A stretch of 64,000 nucleotides of DNA, from assembly GCF_003065425.1 (NCBI RefSeq), contig NZ_CP026949.1, positions 2,852,001 through 2,916,000 of the forward strand. The letters run 5' to 3'. The DNA comes from Mycetocola zhujimingii. Lineage in GTDB: Bacteria > Actinomycetota > Actinomycetes > Actinomycetales > Microbacteriaceae. The notes beneath the pieces were generated by a model that searched no databases, was not told where the DNA came from, and saw nothing but the letters and a program-made list of their open reading frames with translations. Of this stretch, positions 50,534 through 60,473 are shown in pieces. Within the stretch, counting starts at the first letter, position 1, and the number at the start of each line of letters is the position of its first letter. A program made the position numbers and the translations under genes.

Positions 50534-51288
50534 TCTCGATCTCGCGAGTGACGAAACGATACGGCCGGCAGGCGGTCGTCGACGACGTATCGCTCGAGCT
50601 TGGCGGGTGCGGGGTGACGTCGATCATCGGGCCCAACGGGGCCGGCAAGTCCACGTTGCTCTCGATGATCGGGCGGCTGCTGCCGGTCGACGACGGGTCG
50701 ATCTCGATCGACGGGCTCGACGTGAAAACGACGTCGGGTTCGGTGCTCGCGACGAAGGTCGCCGTGTTGCGGCAGGACAACCACCTCGCTGCGCGACTGA
50801 CCGTGCAGGATCTCGTGTCATTTGGGCGTTACCCGTACTCGAAGGGCCGGCTCACCACCATCGACCGCGATGCGATCGCCCGGGCGATCGGCTACCTCGA
50901 CCTGACCCCGTTCGTGGACCGGTTCCTCGACGAGCTGTCCGGCGGGCAGCGGCAGCGCGCCTTCATCGCGATGGTCATCGCTCAGGACACCGACTATGTG
51001 CTGCTCGACGAGCCGCTCAACAACCTCGACCTGCGGCACGCCGTCGAGATTATGAAGCTCTTGCGGACCGCGGCCGACGACATGGGCAAACGCATCGTGC
51101 TTGTGATGCACGACATCAACTTCGCGTCGGTGTACTCCGACGAGATCGTCGCAATGCGCGACGGCAGGGTGGTGCTGCACGGTACGTCGGAGTCCGTCAT
51201 GCGGTCGGAGGTGCTCAGCTCGATCTACGACGTCGACATCGATGTGCGGGAAGTCGACGGGGAGCGGATCGGGTACTACTACCGGTAG
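50530..51288 (+). CDS. Ferric-siderophore ABC transporter ATP-binding protein
   Basis: The ATPase of the iron-siderophore importer, 252 residues. Walker A is GPNGAGKST at residues 34-42, the Q-loop is in AVLRQDN, the signature is ELSGGQRQRAFIAMV near 136, Walker B is VLLDEPLNNLD near 158, and the H-loop is VMHDINFAS. It matches the FecE/YclP group. ATGA overlap with the preceding permease. Repeat A3 follows the stop. Confidence 0.94.
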   Translation: MISISRVTKRYGRQAVVDDVSLELGGCGVTSIIGPNGAGKSTLLSMIGRLLPVDDGSISIDGLDVKTTSGSVLATKVAVLRQDNHLAARLTVQDLVSFGRYPYSKGRLTTIDRDAIARAIGYLDLTPFVDRFLDELSGGQRQRAFIAMVIAQDTDYVLLDEPLNNLDLRHAVEIMKLLRTAADDMGKRIVLVMHDINFASVYSDEIVAMRDGRVVLHGTSESVMRSEVLSSIYDVDIDVREVDGERIGYYYR

Positions 51289-51336
51289 ACGCCTGCACCG
51301 GCCACAATGGGACGAGCCCGCACCCGGGTGCACCGC

Positions 51337-51405
51337 CGAGCGCGGCAGATTCATAACCCGCGCTGCAGAAGCTTCTGTAGCGTGAGCATGGATGTGCAGC
51401 GCTCG
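51337..51405. repeat. Palindromic repeat A3
   Basis: Third copy of family A. The right 51 bases (51355-51405) are identical to those of A2. The left arm (51337-51354) has several changes, so its outer stem is imperfect while the inner palindrome GCTGCAGAAG-CTTCTGTAGC is intact. It lies between two rightward genes, the siderophore ATPase and the oxidoreductase. Confidence 0.9.
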
Positions 51406-51454
51406 AGCCCTGCACCCTGCACCTGCACCCGCACCCGCACCCCGAGAGGACCCG

Positions 51455-52447
51455 ATGACCACCATCGCGATCATCGGCGCGGGCTACATGGGCCACACCC
51501 ACGCGGCCGCATTCGCCGCGCTCGGTCACGCCGACGACATCGCGTACGTGTGCAGCCCGACGGCCACAGCCCTCGCCGACGCCCCGAACGCGGAGTACGT
51601 CCCCGATCTCAACATCGTGCTCGCCGACCCCGCCGTCGACGTCGTGTCGATCTGCACCCCGACGCCCACCCACAGGGACATCGCGGTGCGGGCACTGGGA
51701 GCAGGCAAGCACGTGCTGCTCGAGAAACCCATCGCCCTCTCAACCACCGACGCGCTCGCGATTTCCGCCGCGGCCCGCCTGAGTGGCCGCGTCCTCATGG
51801 TCGCCCACGTGGTCCGGTTCTTCGAGGGCTATCGTCGCGCTCGCGCCGACGTCGATGCGGGCCGGATCGGCACGGTGCTCTCGGCCCGCGCCCGCCGCCT
51901 CATCACGAAACCGGGCCAGGGCTGGTGGCACGACGACACGAAGTCGGGCGGTCCTGTCGTCGACGTGGGCATCCACGACTTCGACCAGCTCAACCTCTTT
52001 CTCGGCACACCGATCGCCGTCACGGCCCGCGCGCGCGACCCCCTCGGCCCGATCGAGACCACGATCGACTATGAGTCGGGTGCGCTCGGCCAGGTGCTGA
52101 CGTTCGCCGACCTGCCCGAGGGCGCGCCGTTCACCACGGGACTCGAGCTTCTCGGCAGCGACGGGCTGCTCGACTACGATTTCGCCGCGGATGCCCCCAC
52201 CGCGTCGACACCGGACTCTGGCGTCAACTCGTATCGGCTGGCAACACCCGCCGGCAGCACGGCCGACACTCTGTCGCGACTCGACCACTACACCCGGCAG
52301 GCAGAGTACTTCCTCGAGTGCGTGCGAAACGGGACCGATCCCGTGTTCTGTCCGACGGCATCCGCAGTTCTGGCCCTCGACGTCGCACTCGCCGCACGCC
52401 AGTCGCTTCTGAGCGGCGAGACCGTGCTGCTCGAGGCGCGCGCCTGA
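51455..52447 (+). CDS. Gfo/Idh/MocA family NAD(P)-dependent oxidoreductase
   Basis: A 330-residue dehydrogenase. The Rossmann loop is IIGAGYMGHTHAAAF with Gly8, Gly10 and Gly13, and the cofactor-stabilising HVLLEKPIAL lies near residue 88. The second domain contains VRFFEGYRRARADVDAGRIG and VVDVGIHDFDQLNLFLGTP, whose histidine and aspartate are the usual catalytic positions. The likely substrate is a sugar or inositol-type polyol; it is unknown. ATG 51455 with GAGAGGA is preferred over the frame opening at 51392, which falls in the repeat. It ends 93 bases before the GntR gene and is not part of its operon. Confidence 0.87.
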   Translation: MTTIAIIGAGYMGHTHAAAFAALGHADDIAYVCSPTATALADAPNAEYVPDLNIVLADPAVDVVSICTPTPTHRDIAVRALGAGKHVLLEKPIALSTTDALAISAAARLSGRVLMVAHVVRFFEGYRRARADVDAGRIGTVLSARARRLITKPGQGWWHDDTKSGGPVVDVGIHDFDQLNLFLGTPIAVTARARDPLGPIETTIDYESGALGQVLTFADLPEGAPFTTGLELLGSDGLLDYDFAADAPTASTPDSGVNSYRLATPAGSTADTLSRLDHYTRQAEYFLECVRNGTDPVFCPTASAVLALDVALAARQSLLSGETVLLEARA

Positions 52448-52474
52448 CGGCAGCGGCATCCGCGGCATCCGTCG

Positions 52475-52532
52475 TTCCAGTCACGCGATTACAGCTTATG
52501 AGTCGTGAAACGACGTCATTGCGTAACCGGAA
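52475..52532. repeat. Palindromic repeat B1
   Basis: Arms TTCCAGTCACGCGAT (52475-52489) and ATTGCGTAACCGGAA (52518-52532) pair at 12 of 15. On the minus strand about 45 bases, ending in GGATGC boxes, are nearly the same as at B2 (57071-57128) and in the same orientation. It lies between convergent genes at the end of the acid-sugar operon. Confidence 0.8.
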
Positions 52533-52539
52533 GCACGCG

Positions 52540-53415
52540 TTAGAGCTCGTCGGCGAGCGATTCGAGTTCGGCGGCAAGCTGGCGGACCCGCTCGGCAGCG
52601 GTCGACGGGGGCGACCCGGACCCGACACCGGCTCCCGCGGTGGGCGGCGCGTCAGCAAGACGGGCCTGCCCGTCACTGACCACATCGACGTCGAACACAA
52701 CCCGGTCACCGCGATGCCAGGTCGAGAAGTACTCGACGGGTGTGCCGTGATCGTCGAGGCTGGTCCCCTCGAGCAGCAGCAGCGGCGACCCGACGGCGAC
52801 GGCAAGCTCACGAGCCAGCCGCTCGGACGCCGGAATGGCTCGCACCTGACGACGGCCGGCCGTGACCGGAACGCCGAAGCGCGTGCGCAGGATCGCGTGC
52901 AGCGAGGCATCCGTCAGGTCGTCCGCGCGAAGTGAACCGGCCAGCGCGAGCGGCAGCCAGGTCTGGATGACCGCGATGGTCTCCCCCTCGGTCGACCGGC
53001 GACGGCGCAGCTCGAGCAGGTCGGCGGTGCCGAGCGCCGCAGCCGCCCGCGCGTCCGTGCCGGGCCCGAGGGCAAGAACCTCGGTCGAGACGGGGGCCGC
53101 TGTGCTCGAGATCTGAGCCGACAGCCCGGGCATCCGCTGCACGTGGCGGTGGTGTTCGACGTGCGGAGCGACGACGCTGCCCCGCCCGCGACCGCGCTGG
53201 ATCAGACCGTCGGCGCTGAGCGAGGCCAGGGCCTGGCGAACCACCGACCGAGAGATCCCGAACTTGTCCTGCAGTTCGTTCTCGGTCGGCAGTTGTGAGC
53301 CTGGCGGCAGAGAGCCATCAGCGATATTCGCCCGCAGGATGCCACTCAGCTGGCTGTGCAGCGGAGCCGGATTGCTGTGGTTGATCGAGTTCGCGGCGAT
53401 GTCATCGATCCACAT
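52540..53415 (-). CDS. GntR family regulator with UTRA domain (HutC subfamily)
   Basis: A 291-residue transcription factor, likely repressor of the neighbouring acid-sugar operon. The winged helix covers residues about 15-85 (PLHSQLSGILRANIADGSLP, then GISRSVVRQALASLSADGLI). The UTRA ligand domain fills residues about 110-265 (IAVIQTWLPLALAGSLRADD and VEYFSTWHRGDRVVFDVDVV). A Ser/Pro/Gly-rich spacer precedes the C-terminal helix. It follows pdxA2 by 57 bases on the same strand, and the palindrome TGTGTACGTACACA at the operon promoter suits a GntR dimer. Sugar ligand unknown. Confidence 0.9.
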   Translation of the reverse strand: MWIDDIAANSINHSNPAPLHSQLSGILRANIADGSLPPGSQLPTENELQDKFGISRSVVRQALASLSADGLIQRGRGRGSVVAPHVEHHRHVQRMPGLSAQISSTAAPVSTEVLALGPGTDARAAAALGTADLLELRRRRSTEGETIAVIQTWLPLALAGSLRADDLTDASLHAILRTRFGVPVTAGRRQVRAIPASERLARELAVAVGSPLLLLEGTSLDDHGTPVEYFSTWHRGDRVVFDVDVVSDGQARLADAPPTAGAGVGSGSPPSTAAERVRQLAAELESLADEL

Positions 53416-53472
53416 GTCGCCCGCTCTCTTTCTCTACTGCCGAAGCCCACAGCGTACCGGGTTCGCTCCGGC

Positions 53473-54494
<1,022 letters not shown>

Positions 54495-54498
<4 letters not shown>

Positions 54499-55877
54499 GA
54501 CAGTGTTCCTTCGGTGTTGGCGCCCGAGAAAAGATCGTGCGCATCGGCAGTGGTAAAGAGTTCCTGGACGATCTCGGCGACGGATGTCGGCGTACCGAAC
54601 CCGCCCGCCTTCGTCACGATGGTGATGCCGTCGGCTTTTCCACCCTCGAGGACCCCGATCGGGATACCCTCGCGAACGGTGTCGCGGACCACCAGTGATT
54701 CGGCGCCGAGCGTGGCGAGCACCGCGCGCGCCCCCTCGCCACCGAGCAGAACAATCGCACCGACGGGGGATTCACTGATGACAGCGTCGGAGATGATCGC
54801 GAGGCTCTGAGCGATGAGATCGGATGCCGGAGCCTTCGACTGGCCCACATCCCGCGCCGGGCGTTCGGACGGTGACGCGATCACGACGACGGCGGGCAGC
54901 TCCGGCGAACCCGCGAGTTCACGCTCGGCCCACGCAGCCGTCGACGCGGGAGTAAGTGCCTGTTCGAGCGTCGGAGTCAGGGTCCGGACGGCGTCGCGCG
55001 GCAGCTGAGCCATCAGCTCATCGACCTGCGCCCGCGACACATCGTGGAGCGAGCTGACGACGACAACGACGCGTTGGATCGCCGCGGTTTCGGCGCTCTC
55101 GGCGTGGCCGTCGGGGTCTACGGTTGCCGCGTCTTCCGATGCCCAGACATGGGACATGGCGATCGCGAGGCCTGCCGCGCCGGTGGGGATCGCCCTCGGG
55201 CCGAGAAGCGCGATCGCCTCGGCCAGAGTGGAGAGATCGGCGTCGGTCACCGCATCCACCGCGACGATTCGCGAGGACACCGCTGCGGCCTGAAGCTGCG
55301 CGGCGTTCTCGGCCGCACTCGCGCTGGTGAGGCGCAGCGCCACGCTGCCGGGGAGCAGCTCAGCGACGGCACTCGTCGTGACGGGCGTCACCGGATCACG
55401 GCCGATCGCCGTGGTGTGAACCCCGGCTCCGTGAACCAGCAGCTGGCCACTCTCAATCGTGCGTCCCATCGCCGGATAGGCCGAGCAGACCACGGCGAGA
55501 GCATCCGGATGACGGACCGACCACGACGACAGCGCGCCGGTGACCTGGTCGATGACCGAGCCGCGCAGTGTCGAGTCGACCTTCACGAAGAGCCGCTCGA
55601 TCCCGGATGCCATCAGCCCGGTCACCGCGAGTGCGGTGCCCTCGTTCGCTGTCTCGGAATCCTGTGCGCGAGCATCCGTAATCACGGCCGTAACCGAACC
55701 CGCCAGCGTGTCAGCCGTACCGGCGGCGGGACTGGTCAGCGCCAACCGCGCCGTCCAGCCGACCCGCGCGAACTGCACGGCGGAGTCGGTGGCACCGGTG
55801 AGGTCGTCGGCGACGATCCCAGCGGGAGCCGCGAGGGTCGTGCGCTGGATGAGAAGCGGGCTGTCGGTCACAGTCAT
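54495..55877 (-). CDS. dtnK: DUF1537 four-carbon acid sugar kinase (D-threonate/D-erythronate kinase)
   Basis: A 460-residue ATP-dependent kinase of the DUF1537 family, shown for several bacteria to phosphorylate four-carbon acid sugars such as D-threonate, D-erythronate or oxo-tetronate. The N-terminal acid-sugar domain reads GIVADDLTGATDSAVQFARV, and the C-terminal nucleotide domain VLLGGEGARAVLATLG and EGIPIGVLEGGKADGITIVT ending in TKAGGFG. The exact substrate is inference; dtnK is used here as the closest symbol. It overlaps both neighbours (kdgT and pdxA2) by 4 bases, so the three genes are one translationally coupled unit. Confidence 0.85.
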
Positions 55878-56956
55878 ACCCCGTCGGTGCTCCGCTTTCG
55901 AGCGGAAGCATCAGCGCTGTCGGAGCCGGACGTGACGGCATCCGCGTTGTCAGAGCCGATCCCCGCGTTCTCAGCCTCGGGGGCGTCGATGCCACCCTCG
56001 CGCTTGAGCACCCAGGCAGCGAGCAGCGGGGCGAGCACCGCGGAGACGAGAACAGCGGATGCCACCTGTGCGGTTGCGACCTCCATGTACGGAGCGAAGG
56101 TCGGGTCGGCGGCGGCGATGATGGCCGGTGTGGCAATCGCGTTTCCTGCGGTCGTCGCTGCAGCGATCCCGATGCCGGACTTGCGGCCGCGGCGCAGGAT
56201 GAAGCGGTAGCCGAAGTAGGCGAGCGTTCCGGTGAAGAGCGTGGCGATCGCGCCGACGACGAGGCCGGAGAGACCGCCGGTGACGACGTTTCCGAGGTTG
56301 ATGCCCGTGCCGAGTGCGAAGGCGAAGAACGGGATGACCATGTTCGGGACCGGACGCATGATCTCGGTCCAGCGCGCATCGAGGTTTCCGACGAGCACGC
56401 CGGCGAGCAGCGGGATGACCGCGGCGAGCAGCAGGGTGAACGGGATGTCGGCGAGGCCGGCAACGCCGAGGAACAGCATGGTGAAGAACGGGCCGTCATT
56501 GATGGCGGATGCCATGTACGCACCGCGGTCGCGGGCGTCACCGTAGCGACCGGTGAAGGCGAGCCAGAGACCACCGTTGCTGTTGTCCATCATGACGATG
56601 AGGGCGAGGATCGAGACGCCGAGGACACCGTCGAGGCCGACGAACTGGCCGAGCAGCACGACGAGCGCTGCCGGGATGATGGACTTCATCAGGAGGATGG
56701 TGCCCGTTGTCGCGAGGACAGGTCCCGACGTCTTGAGGGTGATCTGCATTCCCGTTGCGAAGATCAGAAGTCCGATGAGCGGCAGCGCACTGTCCTTGAA
56801 CAGGGCCGTGGTGAAGTTGCCGAGGTCGAGGAACGCGGGGAAGAACGTTCCGACAATCGAGCCGAGAATGAGCGGGATGAGCATGAGGCCACCCGGGATT
56901 TTGTTCATCCCGTCGAACAGCGGTACTCGGCTCTTGACGTGCGATCCGGCTTCCAT
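55874..56956 (-). CDS. kdgT: KdgT-family acid sugar permease
   Basis: A 360-residue secondary transporter of the 2-keto-3-deoxygluconate permease family with about ten helices. It opens with FDGMNKIPGGLMLIPLILGS and has LIVMMDNSNGGLWLAFTGRY and GDARDRGAYMASAINDGPFF, the family's most conserved part. Its likely cargo is the four-carbon acid sugar used by the kinase and dehydrogenase downstream. The C-terminal 40 residues are an acidic Ser/Ala/Asp tail, not part of the usual permease. AGGAGA precedes the ATG; it is the first gene after the operator-promoter at 56995-57035. Confidence 0.88.
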   Translation of the reverse strand: MEAGSHVKSRVPLFDGMNKIPGGLMLIPLILGSIVGTFFPAFLDLGNFTTALFKDSALPLIGLLIFATGMQITLKTSGPVLATTGTILLMKSIIPAALVVLLGQFVGLDGVLGVSILALIVMMDNSNGGLWLAFTGRYGDARDRGAYMASAINDGPFFTMLFLGVAGLADIPFTLLLAAVIPLLAGVLVGNLDARWTEIMRPVPNMVIPFFAFALGTGINLGNVVTGGLSGLVVGAIATLFTGTLAYFGYRFILRRGRKSGIGIAAATTAGNAIATPAIIAAADPTFAPYMEVATAQVASAVLVSAVLAPLLAAWVLKREGGIDAPEAENAGIGSDNADAVTSGSDSADASARKRSTDGV

Positions 56957-56994
56957 GGCGGATTCTCCTCAGGTTGGGGGCGACTCCGCCCGAA

Positions 56995-57035
56995 TGTGTA
57001 CGTACACAGAGTACCTACATTCGGGGAATGGTCAA
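56995..57035 (-). promoter_or_regulatory. Promoter with GntR operator for the acid-sugar operon
   Basis: Leftward, TTGACC (complement at 57030-57035), a 16-base spacer and TACTCT (57008-57013) form a -35/-10 pair. The perfect 14-bp palindrome TGTGTACGTACACA (56995-57008) begins at the end of the -10 box and covers the likely transcription start, a typical repressor position. AGGAGA and the kdgT ATG follow. The GntR/UTRA protein at 52540 is the expected ligand-responsive repressor. Confidence 0.7.
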
Positions 57036-57070
57036 GCGCTGCGTGTGCGCCGCATCGGCAGCATCCGTTG

Positions 57071-57128
57071 TTCCGGTGACGCGATTACGTCGAATCGCCC
57101 ACCATAAGACGTAATCGCGTAACTGGAA
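57071..57128. repeat. Palindromic repeat B2
   Basis: Arms of 21 bases (57071-57091 and 57108-57128) pair at 19 of 21, with shared core ACGCGATTACGTC; the 16-base loop is between. It is the better-preserved copy of the family at 52475-52532 and lies about 110 bases upstream of the acid-sugar operon start, so B1 and B2 bracket that operon in direct orientation. Confidence 0.85.
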
Positions 57129-57277
57129 TCGCACGCTCTGCACGGCATCTGCCGTTCGAATGCCGCAAAACCGTGGAATAGGGTCTTCAATCCGCGTATT
57201 TGCGGCATCTGAAGGCGCGAACGGATGCCGGCACCCACATTCACCCAATACTCACCAACCAGTGCCACGATGCATCC

Positions 57278-57697
57278 ATGACCGTCACGACGACCTCTCC
57301 CGAGCTGGCCCAGCAACTCCGCGACGCCGGGCTCGGCTGGATCCCGGAATCGGGCGACCAGTTCTGCCTCGACGCAGCCGAATTCGACGGCGAGGTCTTC
57401 ACGGTGAGCGACATGACCATCGAGCCACACGACTACGACTCGGGCACGATCCTCGGCTTCAACGGAACCACCGAGTGGGCGCTCGACTCGGTCGCGCTCG
57501 AGAACACACTCTGGCTGCCGCGCGAGGACCAGCTGCGCGAACTGCTCGGATCCACGTTCAGCTTCCTGCTGCGGGTCGACGACATGTACGCCGTCGAAAT
57601 CGACCGCGGCGGTGAGACGTTGCGGTTCGACGCGGCGACGGTTCCGGATGCCTATGCTCTCGCGGTTCTCGGAGTGCTCAGCACGCAGACCGCCTGA
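57278..57697 (+). CDS. Hypothetical protein (CpaE-like by name in some annotations)
   Basis: A 139-residue soluble protein starting MTVTTTSPELAQQLRDAGLG. The segment FTVSDMTIEPHDYDSGTILG, then FNGTTEWALDSVALENTLWL and LPREDQLRELLG, recurs in small actinobacterial proteins that I recall being labelled pilus assembly CpaE, a label I would not trust because no CpaE ATPase motif is visible here. I know no function. The ATG at 57278 follows CACGAT by 6 bases. It ends in front of a strong bidirectional terminator. Confidence 0.65.
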   Translation: MTVTTTSPELAQQLRDAGLGWIPESGDQFCLDAAEFDGEVFTVSDMTIEPHDYDSGTILGFNGTTEWALDSVALENTLWLPREDQLRELLGSTFSFLLRVDDMYAVEIDRGGETLRFDAATVPDAYALAVLGVLSTQTA

Positions 57698-57790
57698 CGC
57701 CAGCGGCGACTCCAGCTGCAACGCCAGCGGCGGTATCCGCTCGCCGCAGGCACACGGCATCCGTCCACCCGCATCCGTTTCCTGGCACAA

Positions 57791-57828
57791 AAAAAGACCG
57801 CCACCGCACATGCGGTGGCGGTCTTTTT
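57791..57828. terminator. Bidirectional intrinsic terminator
   Basis: An almost complete 18-bp stem: AAAAAGACCGCCACCGCA (57791-57808) and its exact complement (57811-57828). The T tract on one strand and A tract on the other make it work both ways, for the 57278 gene and for the ClpC-like gene ending at 57838. Confidence 0.95.
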
Positions 57829-57837
57829 CAGCTGTGC

Positions 57838-60396
57838 TTACGCGGCCAGCTGGGACTCGAACACCCTGGACGTGACGGAGAGCTCGTCTCCGGCGACGCC
57901 CACCTCGATGATCGAGCCGGCGGGGAGCTCGGCGTCGACCATGAGCCCGGCGATCCTGTCCTCAACCTCTCGCTGGATGAGCCTGCGCAACGGGCGAGCA
58001 CCAAACTCGGGCTCGTAGCCGTGCGTGGCGATCCAGTCGACGGCACCATCGCTGACACTCAGCGTCAGTCCCTGCGCGGCGAGCCGCGCGGTGGTCTTCG
58101 CGAGCATCAGGCGAACGATCTCGTGCAGTTGCTCCGGGGTGAGCTTCTGGAAGAGAACGATCTCGTCAATCCGGTTGAGGAACTCGGGACGCATCGCTTC
58201 ACGCAGCTTGCCCATCACCCGGTCGCGCAGCGCCTTCTCCGATCCGAAGCCTGTGCTGTCGTTGGCAGCATCGGCAACGAAGCCGAGGGCGCCGCTCCGG
58301 CTCGCGAGGAACTCGGAGCCGATGTTCGACGTCATGATGATGACCGTGTTGCGGAAGTCGACGGTGCGACCCTGCCCATCGGTCAGACGCCCGTCGTCGA
58401 GCACCTGCAGGAGCAGGTTGAACACGTCGGGGTGCGCCTTCTCGATCTCGTCGAGGAGAACGACCGAGTACGGGTTGCGGCGAACGCGTTCGGTGAGCTG
58501 CCCGGCCTCGTCGTAACCGACGTAGCCCGGAGGAGCACCGACGAGTCGCGACACCGTGTGTCGCTCGCCGAACTCACTCATGTCGAAGCGAACCATGGCC
58601 GAGTCGTCACCGAACAGCGAGAAGGCGAGAGCCTTCGCGAGTTCGGTCTTACCGACACCGGTCGGGCCGAGGAACAGGAAACTGCCCACCGGGCGGTTCG
58701 GGTCCCCCATGCCCGTGCGGTTACGGCGCACGGCCTTCGCGATCGACGTGACGGCGTCATCCTGGCCGATGACCCGCTGGTGCAACTCGGACTCGAGGTG
58801 CCCAAGGCGCTGCCGGTCACTCTGGGTGATCCGGTGTGCCGGGATTCCCGTCGCACGCGAAATGATTTCCGCGATGTGGCCTTCGTCGATAACCGTGTCG
58901 ACAACGGATGCCGTTCCCGACGATTCCGCAGACGCGATTCGCTTGGTCAGCTCCTCGATTTCGTCGCGGATGCGGGAGGCTTCCTCGTACTTCTCGGCCG
59001 CGACAGCCGTGTTCTTCGACGCTTCGAGAACCGCAAGCTGTGCGTGCAGTTCACTCGTGTCGACGACGGGTCCGCGGCGAAGACGCAACCGTGCACCGGC
59101 CTGGTCGATCAGGTCGATCGCCTTGTCCGGCAGGAACCTGTCGGTCACATACCGGGCGGACAGGTCGACGGCGGCCTTGAGCGCCTCGTCGGTGTAGGTC
59201 ACACCGTGGAACTCCTCGTAGCTGCCGCGCAGCCCCTGGAGGATGCGCTCAGCGTCTTCGACACTGGGCTCGTCGACGTGAACGGGCTGGAAGCGACGTT
59301 CGAGAGCCGAGTCCTTCTCGATACGGCGGTACTCCTTGAGCGTCGTCGCACCGATCAGGTGCAGGTCTCCGCGGGCGAGTCGCGGCTTGAGGATGTTTCC
59401 GGCATCCATTCCGCCGCTCTCTCCCCCGCCGCCGGCACCGACAACGGTGTGCAGCTCGTCGATGAAGATGATCAGCTCACCCTTGTGGGTGGTGATCTCG
59501 TCCACGAGCTTCGTGAGTCGCTCTTCGAAGTCACCGCGGTAGCGAGTACCACCGACCATCGACGCGAGGTCGAGCGAGATCAGTCGCTTGTCCTCGAGCA
59601 GGCTCGGCACTTCGTGGTCGACGATCGCTCGCGCGATTCCCTCGACAACAGCGGTCTTACCGACGCCGGCTTCACCGATCAACACTGGGTTGTTCTTGGT
59701 GCGACGAGAGAGAATCTCGAGGGTCTGCGCGATTTCGTCAGCCCGACCGATCACCGGGTCGAGTTCGCCGTTCCGGGCGAGCTCGGTGAGGTCGGTGCCG
59801 AACTGGTCGAGCATCGGGGTGTCACTCGATGCCGCGCCGTTCGGCTGGGCCATCGGCTGCCCGGTGCGGGCGGCCTCGTGAACGGCCTGCAGCGACTGCG
59901 GGGTGACGCCAAAGGACGTCAGCACCTGGCCGGCGATGGCCTCCTGGTTGACGACGAACGCAAAGAAGAGGTGTTCGGGGTCGATGTAGGTCGAACCAAA
60001 AGCACGGGCCACCTGGTGAGCGTCGAGCAGGGCTCGTTGCGCGGCCGACGTGAGCGAGGGAGCGGCCGAAGTCGACCCGTCACTCTTGTCGGGAAGTCGT
60101 TGTTCTGCGGCATCAGCGAGAGCGGCCGGATCGGTACCGATGGCACGGAGAGTGTCCGCGATCGGGGCCGTCTCGACGAGCACACGGAGAATGTGCAGCG
60201 CGTCGACTTCGGTGTGGCCGTGCGCGATCGCGAATCGGGCCGCCTCAGCGAGCACTGCGTGGGTTCGCCGGCTGAGCAGCCTGGTCATGTCGACGCTGCG
60301 TCCCGACTGAGCGGAGCGCTGTCCCTGCAAATAACGAGCCAGGAACTCGTCGAACGATTCGCTGCCGGAGCCGGCAGGACCGAAGAATGTAGGCAA
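57838..60396 (-). CDS. ClpC-like ATP-dependent unfoldase (Hsp100 family)
   Basis: A Clp/Hsp100 AAA+ ATPase of 852 residues. Two Clp-N repeats occupy residues about 38-175. The first AAA module has Walker A GEAGVGKT near residue 245; the second has GPTGVGKTEL near 590. A short coiled UVR-type middle segment (AAEKYEEASRIRDEIEELTK) replaces the long ClpB M-domain, and GALGFVADA near 715 is a candidate ClpP-binding loop, so it is ClpC-like rather than ClpB. The start is TTG at 60396 with AGGAGG five bases upstream. Two HAIR operators for HspR lie upstream, so heat shock control is expected. Confidence 0.9.
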   Translation of the reverse strand: MPTFFGPAGSGSESFDEFLARYLQGQRSAQSGRSVDMTRLLSRRTHAVLAEAARFAIAHGHTEVDALHILRVLVETAPIADTLRAIGTDPAALADAAEQRLPDKSDGSTSAAPSLTSAAQRALLDAHQVARAFGSTYIDPEHLFFAFVVNQEAIAGQVLTSFGVTPQSLQAVHEAARTGQPMAQPNGAASSDTPMLDQFGTDLTELARNGELDPVIGRADEIAQTLEILSRRTKNNPVLIGEAGVGKTAVVEGIARAIVDHEVPSLLEDKRLISLDLASMVGGTRYRGDFEERLTKLVDEITTHKGELIIFIDELHTVVGAGGGGESGGMDAGNILKPRLARGDLHLIGATTLKEYRRIEKDSALERRFQPVHVDEPSVEDAERILQGLRGSYEEFHGVTYTDEALKAAVDLSARYVTDRFLPDKAIDLIDQAGARLRLRRGPVVDTSELHAQLAVLEASKNTAVAAEKYEEASRIRDEIEELTKRIASAESSGTASVVDTVIDEGHIAEIISRATGIPAHRITQSDRQRLGHLESELHQRVIGQDDAVTSIAKAVRRNRTGMGDPNRPVGSFLFLGPTGVGKTELAKALAFSLFGDDSAMVRFDMSEFGERHTVSRLVGAPPGYVGYDEAGQLTERVRRNPYSVVLLDEIEKAHPDVFNLLLQVLDDGRLTDGQGRTVDFRNTVIIMTSNIGSEFLASRSGALGFVADAANDSTGFGSEKALRDRVMGKLREAMRPEFLNRIDEIVLFQKLTPEQLHEIVRLMLAKTTARLAAQGLTLSVSDGAVDWIATHGYEPEFGARPLRRLIQREVEDRIAGLMVDAELPAGSIIEVGVAGDELSVTSRVFESQLAA

Positions 60397-60411
60397 TGCA
60401 ACCTCCTGTTA

Positions 60412-60432
60412 CGTGAGTAATGATCACTCAAC
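60412..60432. promoter_or_regulatory. HAIR operator 1 (HspR-type inverted repeat)
   Basis: CGTGAGT, 7 bases, then ACTCAAC fits the HspR-associated inverted repeat CTTGAGT-N7-ACTCAAG with two mismatched outer positions. It lies 16 bases upstream of the ClpC-like TTG start, so it overlaps the ribosome-binding region of the leader or the start of the transcript. Confidence 0.8.
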
Positions 60433-60473
60433 TTAACGCTGGGGTTGCCCTCCTATTCCCGTGCTGGGAAAAA

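Larger units (their letters stand above)
56957..57277. other. 321-base gap: acid-sugar promoter, repeat B2, start of the 57278 gene
   Basis: Divergent region between the acid-sugar operon (leftward) and the 57278 gene (rightward). It contains the operator-promoter (56995-57035), repeat B2 (57071-57128) and a 150-base stretch with GGATGC-type boxes. CACGAT at 57266-57271 lies 6 bases before the ATG at 57278 and is a weak leaderless -10. I see no extra gene. Confidence 0.6.

Noticed and set aside
58021-60420. Rightward open frame of 799 codons opposite the ClpC-like gene
   Set aside because: It mirrors the ClpC-like gene in a high-GC genome, has no family motifs and no start signal. Same judgement for 7919-9652 (opposite cca), 16665-18236 (opposite kdpD) and 44001-45698 (opposite the SNF2 gene).
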